From assembly GCA_947175335.1 (NCBI GenBank), contig CAMWMF010000007.1, positions 23,853-87,852 on the forward strand: a DNA stretch of 64,000 nucleotides, read 5' to 3'. The position numbers were made by a program, and so were the translations under genes. Of this stretch, positions 8,007 through 15,234 are shown one piece after another. Origin of the DNA: an uncultured Clostridia bacterium. GTDB taxonomy: Bacteria > Bacillota > Clostridia > Christensenellales > Pumilibacteraceae. Within the stretch, counting starts at the first letter, position 1, and every line of letters starts with the position of its first letter. The notes beneath the pieces are model-generated. The model made no database searches. It was not told the origin of the DNA and was given only the letters and a program-made list of their open reading frames with translations.

Positions 8007-9985
8007 TTAATTTGGAACTGTCTGAAATCAAGGGAATAGGCGCTAAACGCTTAAAAGCGTTGAACGAGATGGGTATCTACACTCCGTCCGATTTGTTGTT
8101 GCGTTTTCCCGATAAATATATAGATGTAAACGCAAAAGTCGACAGAACGCTGAAAGACGGCGACAGCGTTTCCTTTTTGGGTGAAACGGTAGCACCGGCT
8201 AAGCGCGCGTATATTCGTCGCGGGCTAAATGTTGTTAATTGCAGTTTTATAAATAACGGAATATCGGTGCGCTGCTCGTGGTTTAACCAGCCTTTTGCTG
8301 CGCGTAATCTAAACGCAGGCGACAAAGTTTATGTTGTGGGCAAGGTTAAACGGTTCAAGTCCGCCGTACAGGTGGTAAACCCTACACTTTTGGCACCGCA
8401 ACCGACCGATGAGAGCATTGTTCCGGTATATAAAACGCCTATTCCGTCGCGCACATTCGAAGCGGCGGTAAAGACTGCGTTGGATAACGTTAGGGTAAAT
8501 AGCTTTATTCCCGAAAAATTGGCGGAAAAGTTCGGACTTATGCCGCTGCAAACGGCTTTGCGCCGTATACATTCGCCACGCGACCAAATGGAGCTTGCCG
8601 TTGCAAAACGCTCGGTCGCTGTTGAAAATTTGTGTTACGTAATAACGTCGTACCGTCTGTTAAAGGACGATAGGCGTGATTTTTCGTATTCCGTACCAAA
8701 AGATACGGTGAGCGAGTTTATAGACAGCTTGCCGTTTGCTTTGACGGATGAGCAAACCGCCGCAATCGACGGCATAATATCGGCATTGCGCTCGGACAAG
8801 CTGACCAATATGCTTGTGCAAGGCGAGGTGGGTTGCGGCAAGACAGTTGTAGCGCTTGCCGCTATGTTCTACGCAGCAAAATGCGGTTATCAATCGGCAA
8901 TAATGGCGCCGACAGAGGTTTTGGCGCGACAGCATTATGCTACAATGGTCAAATATTTAGAGCCGCTTGGCGTTAAGTCGCAGCTGCTTTGTGCGTCAAT
9001 GACGGCTAAACAAAAGGAAGCGGCGCTGTTCAACATTAAATTCGGTGCGGCTTCTTGCATAGTCGGCACGCAGTCGCTTATAGGCGAGGATGCGGTTTTT
9101 CGTGATTTAAGGCTTGTAATTGCTGACGAACAACAGCGTTTCGGTGTGAATCAGCGCGCTAAGTTGGAGAGTAAGGGCGGCAAAACCGACATGATTGTAA
9201 TGACTGCAACGCCCATTCCGCGTACGCTCGCACTGTCGTTATACGGCGAGCTACAACAGATAGACATACATGGACTTCCGTCCAATCGTCCGCAAATACA
9301 TACATCTATTGTGCCGCCCGCAAAAATCGAAAATATGTATAAATATATAATCAATAAGGCGGCGGTTGACGAGCGTACATATATAATTTGTCCGCGTATA
9401 GAGGGCGGTGACGACGACGTAACAAGCGTGGACGACGTGTATAATAGATTGAAAAGCGGGCCTTGTGCCGACATTGTAGGATGCATACACGGCAAAATGC
9501 GTGACGCGGAAAAGAACGCGATTATGGCCGATTTTAAGTCGGGTAAGATAAAAATTTTAGTATCTACCACCGTTGTCGAGGTGGGTATTGACGTTGCCGA
9601 GGCGACGACTGTTGTGGTATTCGACGCCGAGCGGTTCGGGCTGTCGCAGCTACACCAAATTCGCGGCCGAGTAGGACGTGGCACTAAGGAATCGTATTGC
9701 TTTTTGGTAAGCGAAAACGGTACGGAGGAAAGCGACGCGCGAATTAAGGATTTTTGTAAGCTGTCCGACGGTTTTGCTGTGTCCGAGCTTGATTTTAAAC
9801 TGCGCGGCGCGGGTGATTTTGTGGGGTTGAGGCAGCATGGCAACGGTAATATGGAGATAGATAGCAATATTATTGAGCGGGCGCGAGGATTGTCCGACGC
9901 GCTTATTGCCGACGGAAGTGCTTCCGAAAATATTATAGATTCGCTTAAAGCACCCGAATTTATCAAATCGGTAACTATGAATTGA
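7991..9985 (+). CDS. recG: ATP-dependent DNA helicase RecG
   Basis: RecG remodels stalled forks and Holliday junctions. Visible parts are the helix-hairpin-like start EIKGIGAKRLKAL, an OB-fold wedge domain (about residues 60-160), Walker A GEVGCGKT (about 277), motif II DEQQRFGV (about 378), motif III MTATPIPRTLALSL and motif VI QIRGRVGRG. Motif II is normally DEQHRFGV, so the His is replaced by Gln. The start is unclear. TTG 7991 lies inside the fakA terminator, and TTG 8012 gives the more family-like MELSEIKGIG but has no Shine-Dalgarno. No ATG occurs near the conserved N-terminus. comEC follows after one base. Confidence 0.95.
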   Translation: MVRFLLNLELSEIKGIGAKRLKALNEMGIYTPSDLLLRFPDKYIDVNAKVDRTLKDGDSVSFLGETVAPAKRAYIRRGLNVVNCSFINNGISVRCSWFNQPFAARNLNAGDKVYVVGKVKRFKSAVQVVNPTLLAPQPTDESIVPVYKTPIPSRTFEAAVKTALDNVRVNSFIPEKLAEKFGLMPLQTALRRIHSPRDQMELAVAKRSVAVENLCYVITSYRLLKDDRRDFSYSVPKDTVSEFIDSLPFALTDEQTAAIDGIISALRSDKLTNMLVQGEVGCGKTVVALAAMFYAAKCGYQSAIMAPTEVLARQHYATMVKYLEPLGVKSQLLCASMTAKQKEAALFNIKFGAASCIVGTQSLIGEDAVFRDLRLVIADEQQRFGVNQRAKLESKGGKTDMIVMTATPIPRTLALSLYGELQQIDIHGLPSNRPQIHTSIVPPAKIENMYKYIINKAAVDERTYIICPRIEGGDDDVTSVDDVYNRLKSGPCADIVGCIHGKMRDAEKNAIMADFKSGKIKILVSTTVVEVGIDVAEATTVVVFDAERFGLSQLHQIRGRVGRGTKESYCFLVSENGTEESDARIKDFCKLSDGFAVSELDFKLRGAGDFVGLRQHGNGNMEIDSNIIERARGLSDALIADGSASENIIDSLKAPEFIKSVTMN

Positions 9986-9986
9986 T

Positions 9987-11534
9987 ATGAGCTGTAAAGT
10001 ATTGAATTTTAGAGCTTTTTTAATAGTTGCGTTGTTCGTAACGGCTATTGTGCTGTGCGTTTATTGTTATGCTTACAACGCCGTTGCCGGTATTGTTTTG
10101 GGTGTGTTGTTAATAGTTGTGTGTTGTGCGCTGGCAACACTGTTTATTTTTAGGTTTATTTATAATAAGTCGAGGTTGGTCGTTGCGATTTCCTTTTCGC
10201 TTGCCACAGTACTGTGCATAATTGCGTTTGCGGTGGGTGCTACCGTTGCGGATAAATGGGCGAGCGGACAACAATTTAACCGATACTGCTCGGTAAGCGG
10301 CAGAGTGTGCGACGTAGATACGCAAACCGGGCAGTACAGACTGTTTTTGGATGATTTAGTGTTAAACGGACAGTCTGCTGACGGTATACTTCGCATAGAC
10401 GTAGCCGTAAGCGACCAAAACATTGCTGATATTGTTCATTGCGGCGACACGCTGCAATTCGGTGCAAAAATAAACGTTATCAGTCTTGCACGAAAAGACG
10501 GAAAGATATCGGGCAACGCATATAGAACGGACGTCAGATACACCGCATCGGTAAAATCGGACGACATTGTCGTGCAAAATGTCGGCAATCCGCGCCCACT
10601 CGAAAAATTTTCTCTCGATTTGCGCAGTCATCTTTCCGAAAATATGGGTGAAAAGTACGGAAATATAGCGTTTTCTATGCTTACAGGCGACAAACACGGG
10701 CTTGGAACGGGTATATTCGACTATTTTTCGGCGGCCGGACTGGGGCATATAATGGCTGTTTCCGGCTTACATATCGGATTTTTGGTGCTGCTTTTGAATT
10801 TTATTCTATGTAAGGTGCGCAAAAAGATACGTTTTCCTATAATTGCGGTTGTGCTGCTTTTGTATGCCGTGCTTGCCGATTTTTCACCGAGCGTGGTGCG
10901 TGCAGTGATAATGGCGTATATATCCGGCATAGGCGTTTTGATTGGCGGCAGACGCGATTTGCTGTCGTCATTGCTGTGCGCATATTCGTTTATACTCGCA
11001 ATAAAGCCGTTTTATCTGTTTGAAGCGGGATTTTTGTTGAGCTTTGGCGCGCTTTTCGGCATTGCCGTATTTTCGGGGACTATTCGGAGATTTACGGATA
11101 AGCATCGCGTGCCCAAAAGGATAGGCAACGCCGTAGGCGGTTCTCTGTCGGTATCGGTGGGTATATTGCCCATGCAGGTTTACTTTTTTCAAAAAGTACA
11201 GGTTTTGGCATGCTTTGTCAATATTATCGTGTTGCCGTACATATCGATAGTGTTTATTTCCATAATATGTTTATTGCCGATATCGGCAATTCCGCATTGC
11301 GGGTCGGTGCTGTTGGCAAGCAAATATTTGCTTATGCCGTTAGATTATATCGCTAAAGCAATAGCGCACTTGCCGTATACCGTTATAGGGCTTAAATCGT
11401 CGGCGGCGCTGTTTTTGTGCTATCCGTTAATGTTTATAGCGGGCGAGCACGTTATGCTGGATAAAAGCAAAACCGCCGTAAGCTGGTACTCATTGGCGGT
11501 TTGTTTAATGATTATTATAATTTGCGCATTGTAA
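9987..11534 (+). CDS. comEC: ComEC/Rec2-type DNA uptake channel protein, lacking the C-terminal nuclease domain
   Basis: A 515-residue integral membrane protein. After two or three N-terminal helices comes an extracytoplasmic DUF4131/OB-like segment (about 85-205). Then follows the Competence domain with FSMLTGDKHGLG and GLGHIMAVSGLHIGFL. About eight further helices complete it. ComEC normally continues with a metallo-beta-lactamase-like domain, but here the frame stops after the last helix. Clostridial ComEC proteins of this short form would need a separate nuclease. ATG 9987 lies one base after the recG stop and has no good Shine-Dalgarno, suggesting translational coupling. It ends head-on against the lipoprotein gene. 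Confidence 0.88.
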   Translation: MSCKVLNFRAFLIVALFVTAIVLCVYCYAYNAVAGIVLGVLLIVVCCALATLFIFRFIYNKSRLVVAISFSLATVLCIIAFAVGATVADKWASGQQFNRYCSVSGRVCDVDTQTGQYRLFLDDLVLNGQSADGILRIDVAVSDQNIADIVHCGDTLQFGAKINVISLARKDGKISGNAYRTDVRYTASVKSDDIVVQNVGNPRPLEKFSLDLRSHLSENMGEKYGNIAFSMLTGDKHGLGTGIFDYFSAAGLGHIMAVSGLHIGFLVLLLNFILCKVRKKIRFPIIAVVLLLYAVLADFSPSVVRAVIMAYISGIGVLIGGRRDLLSSLLCAYSFILAIKPFYLFEAGFLLSFGALFGIAVFSGTIRRFTDKHRVPKRIGNAVGGSLSVSVGILPMQVYFFQKVQVLACFVNIIVLPYISIVFISIICLLPISAIPHCGSVLLASKYLLMPLDYIAKAIAHLPYTVIGLKSSAALFLCYPLMFIAGEHVMLDKSKTAVSWYSLAVCLMIIIICAL

Positions 11535-12146
11535 TTATTTGTTTTCGGCTTCCTCTGCATTTTGCGACAATACTATGGTATAGCAGTTGTCATATATCAT
11601 AATTTTGCCTTTTGGCAAAAGATCGCCGAACATGCTGTCCGACACGTATACGTTGTGAGGCGGTTGCTCAATTTCTTCGTCGTAAAACAGCATTATTTCC
11701 TTGCGCCGCTCGTACCAGTGCCCGCTATGCTCGGCGGTAACTCCGTCCGACATGACGGTCATGGTAAACGTGTTGTCGTCGTTTAGCGTAAGCGTATAAT
11801 CGAGAGTTTCGTCCTTGTCTATTCCGTACGGTGTGTGGATATATTCTACCGTATAGGTACCGCTGCGATCGGGGATAAAGTGCCTGCGCACCCCGGGTAA
11901 TGCCGATTTTGTTCGTATTTGTCCCATAAAACCGTCTATTTTGTTGCCGTCTATTGTAATTTCTATTCTTTTGTTATCGGTGTTATTGTCGGTAACGTCC
12001 TGATTTTCTTGCTGTGTTTGAGTTTGCTGTGTATCGCGCGGCTCGGGCAAGCGCACTGCGGAAGCGTTTGTGGTGGACTTACTGCAACCGCATAACGCGG
12101 AAGCGGCGATTAAAGCTGTAACTGTGAACGTAAGAGCTTTTTTCAT
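11535..12146 (-). CDS. Hypothetical lipoprotein
   Basis: A 203-residue protein with a short basic N-terminus, a hydrophobic core and the lipobox-like LCGC around Cys21, so probably lipidated and surface-anchored. A Ser/Thr/Asn/Gln-rich linker (about 25-65) precedes a small beta-rich domain containing TLNDDNTFTMTV and HWYERRKEIMLFY. That pattern is seen in lipocalin-like or META-like lipoproteins of Clostridia. I do not recognise the family. The track start is 15 codons too early: ATG 12146 has GGAG seven bases upstream on the minus strand. Its stop directly abuts the comEC stop. Confidence 0.8.
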   Translation of the reverse strand: MKKALTFTVTALIAASALCGCSKSTTNASAVRLPEPRDTQQTQTQQENQDVTDNNTDNKRIEITIDGNKIDGFMGQIRTKSALPGVRRHFIPDRSGTYTVEYIHTPYGIDKDETLDYTLTLNDDNTFTMTVMSDGVTAEHSGHWYERRKEIMLFYDEEIEQPPHNVYVSDSMFGDLLPKGKIMIYDNCYTIVLSQNAEEAENK

Positions 12147-12267
12147 AATAATCTCCGTCGGGCTAAGATTTTCTTTTAGTCTTTGCCTCAAAGGATAATT
12201 TATTCATAAAACTTTTTATAATTCAGGTATTTTTATTGAAAGGCATATATTTTTTTAAGCAATATCT

Positions 12268-12325
12268 ATAAGCAAGGTTTTCTTGCTACTTCTTTCCAAA
12301 AAGAAGTAGAAAAAGTTTTTGAATT
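12268..12325. repeat. Tandem hairpins in the 5' intergenic gap
   Basis: Two adjacent inverted repeats: AGCAAG-gttt(t)-CTTGCT, then CTACTTCTTT-ccaa-AAAGAAGTAG followed by a T-rich stretch. They lie in the 353-base gap between the lipoprotein start (12146) and infC. The second stem could terminate transcription on either strand. Bases 12147-12267 hold no gene that I can see, only AT-rich sequence probably containing the lipoprotein promoter. Confidence 0.5.
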
Positions 12326-12339
12326 TGCTGTTAAATCGG

Positions 12340-12368
12340 TTGACAAAGCGGGGCGGATATTATACAAT
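12340..12368 (+). promoter_or_regulatory. sigma-A promoter of the infC operon
   Basis: TTGACA (12340-12345), a 17-nt spacer and TACAAT (12363-12368). The -35 is perfect and the -10 has one mismatch to consensus. Confidence 0.85.
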
Positions 12369-12374
12369 ATACAA

Positions 12375-12499
12375 GCTAAGTAGATTTTATCTCACCGTTC
12401 GGGTCTACTCGGAACGGTCAAACAATCAAAATAGTTGTTTTTGAGTGTGAGTTAATGTCTATTTAACTCGCAATTTTTATTTTTAGGAGGATACCGACT
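12375..12499 (+). promoter_or_regulatory. Structured infC leader with intrinsic terminator (L20-leader-like)
   Basis: The leader of about 125 nt holds hairpin 1, ACCGTTC/GAACGGT (12394-12400 / 12412-12418). Its loop contains TCTACT (12404-12409), complementary to AGTAGA (12379-12384), which allows a pseudoknot. A small AACAA/TTGTT hairpin follows. Then comes a 10-bp stem, TGTGAGTTAA/TTAACTCGCA (12446-12455 / 12463-12472), followed by ATTTTTATTTTT, an intrinsic terminator just before the AGGAGG Shine-Dalgarno. In Firmicutes infC-rpmI-rplT is controlled by L20 through leader attenuation, so this is a plausible L20 leader. I cannot align it to the Rfam model here. Confidence 0.7.
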
Positions 12500-13018
12500 A
12501 TTATTAAGGAGCTTGTTATCAACGAAGGGATTGAAGACAATCTCGAAGTTAGGGTCAAGGATGACGCGGGTGCTATGTTAGGGATTATGCCCGCCGCAAA
12601 AGCCAAGGTTTTGGCGGACGAACGTAGACTCGATCTTGTTATGATTACGCCCAACGCGCAACCGCCGGTTTGCCAAATTATGGACTACGGCAAATACCGT
12701 TTCGATATGGCAAAAAAGGCTAAGGACGCGCAAAAGAATCAAAAAAAGATGGACGTAAAAGAAATCCGTTTGTCCATAACTATTGACGTAGGTGACGTAA
12801 ACACCAAAACCAAGCAAGCAAGAAAATTCCTTGCGGAAGGTGCCAAAGTCAAGGTTTCCATCCGCATGCGCGGTCGTCAAATGGCGCGCCCGCAAATGGG
12901 AGTCGATATCATGAACTCGTTTTTCGAAACCGTTAAGGACGTTGCGATGATAGATCGCAAGCCGGCGGTGGACGGTAGAAGCATCATTATGATACTTGCA
13001 CCTATCAACAGTAAATAA
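12500..13018 (+). CDS. infC: Translation initiation factor IF-3 with ATT start
   Basis: IF-3 binds the 30S subunit and checks start-codon selection. The ORF track begins at ATG 12575, but the IF-3 N-domain clearly starts earlier. In the same frame, ATT 12500 opens a reading containing [18 protein letters not shown], the usual IF-3 N-terminal pattern (INExI...VRVI). AGGAGG (12485-12490) stands nine bases before it. AUU starts are a known autoregulatory feature of infC. A second ATT follows at 12503. Later motifs are [25 protein letters not shown] and the C-domain [13 protein letters not shown]. Length is 172 residues, normal. rpmI and rplT follow. Confidence 0.95.
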   Translation: MIKELVINEGIEDNLEVRVKDDAGAMLGIMPAAKAKVLADERRLDLVMITPNAQPPVCQIMDYGKYRFDMAKKAKDAQKNQKKMDVKEIRLSITIDVGDVNTKTKQARKFLAEGAKVKVSIRMRGRQMARPQMGVDIMNSFFETVKDVAMIDRKPAVDGRSIIMILAPINSK

Positions 13019-13040
13019 TTTAATTCGGAGGATATATATT

Positions 13041-13238
13041 ATGCCCAAAATGAAAAGTCACAGCGGCGCTAAAAAACGTTTTCGTGTAACCGCAAACGGC
13101 AGAGTTAAGCGCGCTCAGCAAGGTAAAAACCACATTCTCAACAAAAAGCCCAGAAAGCGCATTATGAGATTGCGTCAAGGCGCGTATCTCAAATCCGCCA
13201 AGCAGGAAAAGACCATTCGCAACATGGCGCAAAAGTAG
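13041..13238 (+). CDS. rpmI: 50S ribosomal protein L35
   Basis: A 65-residue basic protein starting [17 protein letters not shown], the standard L35 N-terminus, with [11 protein letters not shown] further on. The track ORF starts 15 codons early inside infC. ATG 13041 is preceded by GGAGG ten bases upstream. It is the middle gene of the infC-rpmI-rplT operon. Confidence 0.97.
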   Translation: MPKMKSHSGAKKRFRVTANGRVKRAQQGKNHILNKKPRKRIMRLRQGAYLKSAKQEKTIRNMAQK

Positions 13239-13248
13239 GAGGTGAATT

Positions 13249-13605
13249 ATGAGAATTAAAAGAGCAGTAAACGCAGTTAAAAAACGCAGAAAGATTTTTA
13301 AGCTTTCCAAAGGTTATTTCGGATCAAAATCCCGTTCGTACCGCATAGCGCGTCAAGCCGTTATGAAGTCGCAAATGTATGCCTATATCGGCAGACGCCT
13401 TAAAAAGCGCGACTTCCGTTCGCTTTGGATTACGCGTATCAACGCCGCCGCGCGCATAAACGGACTTTCTTACTCCAAGCTTATGCACGGTCTTAAAGTT
13501 TGCGGTATCAACCTTAACCGCAAAGTGCTTGCCGACATAGCTGTCAACGACGCAGAAGCGTTTAAGGCGCTTGCGCAAAAGGCAACCGTTGCACTTGGCA
13601 AATAA
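13249..13605 (+). CDS. rplT: 50S ribosomal protein L20
   Basis: A 118-residue L20 with [25 protein letters not shown] and the globular part [23 protein letters not shown]. It is needed for early 23S assembly, and in Firmicutes it represses this operon by binding the leader. Start ATG 13249 has AGGAGGT at good spacing, ten bases after the rpmI stop. A terminator follows. Confidence 0.97.
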   Translation: MRIKRAVNAVKKRRKIFKLSKGYFGSKSRSYRIARQAVMKSQMYAYIGRRLKKRDFRSLWITRINAAARINGLSYSKLMHGLKVCGINLNRKVLADIAVNDAEAFKALAQKATVALGK

Positions 13606-13640
13606 AAATCAAAGCGTCGAATTTTTCGGCGCTTTTCTTT
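13604..13640 (+). terminator. Intrinsic terminator after rplT
   Basis: Stem AAAGCGTCG / CGGCGCTTT (one T-G pair), loop AATTTTT, then TTCTTTT. Confidence 0.75.
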
Positions 13641-13652
13641 TGGTAAATAGTT

Positions 13653-14396
13653 ATGGAAGTTATTAAATCGTCCGACAACCGCACGGTTAAACATATAAGC
13701 AAATTGAAGGACAAAAAGTACCGCGACGAGTACGGCGAATTCTTTGCCGAGGGGTATAAGAATGTACTCGATACGGTTACGGCCCGTCCCGAGCTTGTAA
13801 AAAGCGTCGTACTAAGCGAAAACGCATACTCCGAGTGCGGCGAAAAATTTTGCGATTTCAACACTGTTGTAATTGCAGACGGTGTTTTCGATAAGATTAC
13901 AGACACTAAAACATGTCAGGGTGTTCTTTGCATAATGCAAAAACCCAAGTCTATGCCGCCTAAGGCGGATTGCTGCATATTGCTGGATAGAGTGCGCGAC
14001 CCCGGCAATGTCGGCACTATTTTGCGTACCGCAGTCGCGTGCGGGTATGACGTAGTGGTAAATAATTGCGCGGACGTGTACTCGCCGAAGGTTATCCGAA
14101 GCGCAATGTCCGCCGCCGTTAAGTGCAATATCGGTATAGATATTGCGGTAGACGATATAAAAAATATGGGTTATACACTTATCGTTGCGGATATGCATGG
14201 CGACAACGTATTTAAAGCCGAGCATAGCGGCAAGTATTGCATAGTAGTGGGCAACGAAGCGGAGGGTGTGTCGGAGGATATAAAAACCAAAGCAGACAAG
14301 CTGCTGGCATTGCCGCAAAGCAATATGGAATCACTTAACGCCGCCGTCGCCGCCGCCGTCATGATGTTTGTTTTAAAATTCGGAATGCGGAATTAG
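13653..14396 (+). CDS. TrmH/SpoU family RNA 2'-O-methyltransferase
   Basis: A 247-residue SPOUT methyltransferase with an N-terminal substrate-binding domain (about 1-100, NRTVKHISKLKDKKYRDEYGEFFAEG). The three SPOUT motifs follow: DPGNVGTILRTA, VVGNEAEGVS and MESLNAAVAAAVMMF. It probably methylates an rRNA or tRNA ribose from S-adenosylmethionine; the target is unknown. In Bacillus the homologue (ysgA) is also near the infC/rplT or pheS region. The last residues (about FGMRN) are encoded by a small GGAATT-type repeat. No Shine-Dalgarno is evident before ATG 13653. Confidence 0.9.
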   Translation: MEVIKSSDNRTVKHISKLKDKKYRDEYGEFFAEGYKNVLDTVTARPELVKSVVLSENAYSECGEKFCDFNTVVIADGVFDKITDTKTCQGVLCIMQKPKSMPPKADCCILLDRVRDPGNVGTILRTAVACGYDVVVNNCADVYSPKVIRSAMSAAVKCNIGIDIAVDDIKNMGYTLIVADMHGDNVFKAEHSGKYCIVVGNEAEGVSEDIKTKADKLLALPQSNMESLNAAVAAAVMMFVLKFGMRN

Positions 14397-14412
14397 GAAT
14401 TCGGAATTCAAA
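14377..14412 (+). repeat. Short GGAATT-type imperfect repeat
   Basis: Four overlapping copies of a (T/G)(C/A)GGAAT(T/G) unit span the stop codon of the methyltransferase gene. Similar GGAATTAGGAATT strings are common as dispersed intergenic repeats in many bacteria, so this may be the remnant of one that invaded the 3' end of the gene. Confidence 0.55.
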
Positions 14413-14430
14413 ATAAGTTGATACTTCTAA

Positions 14431-14459
14431 TTGACAAATATCTATGCAAATAGTATAAT
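14431..14459 (+). promoter_or_regulatory. Perfect consensus sigma-A promoter of yebC operon
   Basis: TTGACA (14431-14436), 17-nt spacer, TATAAT (14454-14459). Both hexamers match consensus exactly. It drives yebC and probably the tightly packed genes after it. Confidence 0.92.
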
Positions 14460-14490
14460 TAAAATAGAAACTTACTAATGGAGATTTTTT

Positions 14491-15234
14491 ATGTCCGGAC
14501 ACAGCAAATGGGCAACTATTAAACGGCAAAAGGGCAAGACCGACGCCGCGCGCGCTAACGTATTTACCAAGATAGGCAGAGAGCTTGCGGTGGCAGTTCG
14601 CCAAGGCGGACCCGACCCAAACAACAACCCGCGCTTGCGCGACGTTATAGCCAAGGCTCGCGCCGCCAATATGCCTAACGATAATATAAACCGTTCTATC
14701 AAAAAGGCGAGCGGCGAGGACAGCAACGTAAACTACGATTCCATAATTTACGAGGGCTACGGCTCTGGCGGTGTCGCGGTTATAGTGGAAACGCTTACCG
14801 ACAACAAAAACCGTACGGCAGCTGCGGTGCGTCATATATTCGATAAATGCGGCGGCAGCTTAGGCACCACCAACTGCGTTTCGTATATGTTCGACAGCAA
14901 GGGCGTAGTTACCATTGCAAAGAACAATGACGACGACGAGGAAGAAGTGATGATGCTTGCGCTCGAGCTTGGTGCGGACGACTTTGACGGCGGGGAAGAA
15001 GAATACTATATTTCCACTTCGCCGAGCGCTATGGACGAAATCCGCGACGGTTTGGAAAAAGCGGGCAGGACAATTTTGTCCGCCGAGGTGCAGCAAATCC
15101 CGTCCGCTACGGTCGACGTAGACGCGGACACCGAAGCCAAGATTCGTCGCATGCTCGATATGTTCGACGATGACGACGACGTGCAAAACGTTTACCACAA
15201 CGCCAATTTGTCGGAAGACGATGAAGAAGAATAA
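14491..15234 (+). CDS. yebC: YebC/PmpR (TACO1) family protein
   Basis: A 247-residue protein with the hallmark SGHSKWATIKRQKGKTDAARA and GGPDPNNNPRLRDVI, then the middle-domain GYGSGGVAVIVETLTDNKNRT. The family was long described as a transcriptional regulator. Newer work on YebC/TACO1 proteins links it to translation of difficult motifs such as polyproline. An acidic C-terminal tail ends in EDDEEE. GGAG lies before ATG 14491. lysA starts inside its last codons. Confidence 0.95.
   Translation: MSGHSKWATIKRQKGKTDAARANVFTKIGRELAVAVRQGGPDPNNNPRLRDVIAKARAANMPNDNINRSIKKASGEDSNVNYDSIIYEGYGSGGVAVIVETLTDNKNRTAAAVRHIFDKCGGSLGTTNCVSYMFDSKGVVTIAKNNDDDEEEVMMLALELGADDFDGGEEEYYISTSPSAMDEIRDGLEKAGRTILSAEVQQIPSATVDVDADTEAKIRRMLDMFDDDDDVQNVYHNANLSEDDEEE

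Noticed and set aside
12575-13018. infC starting at ATG 12575
   Set aside because: It would cut off the conserved IF-3 N-domain; ATT 12500 with AGGAGG fits much better.
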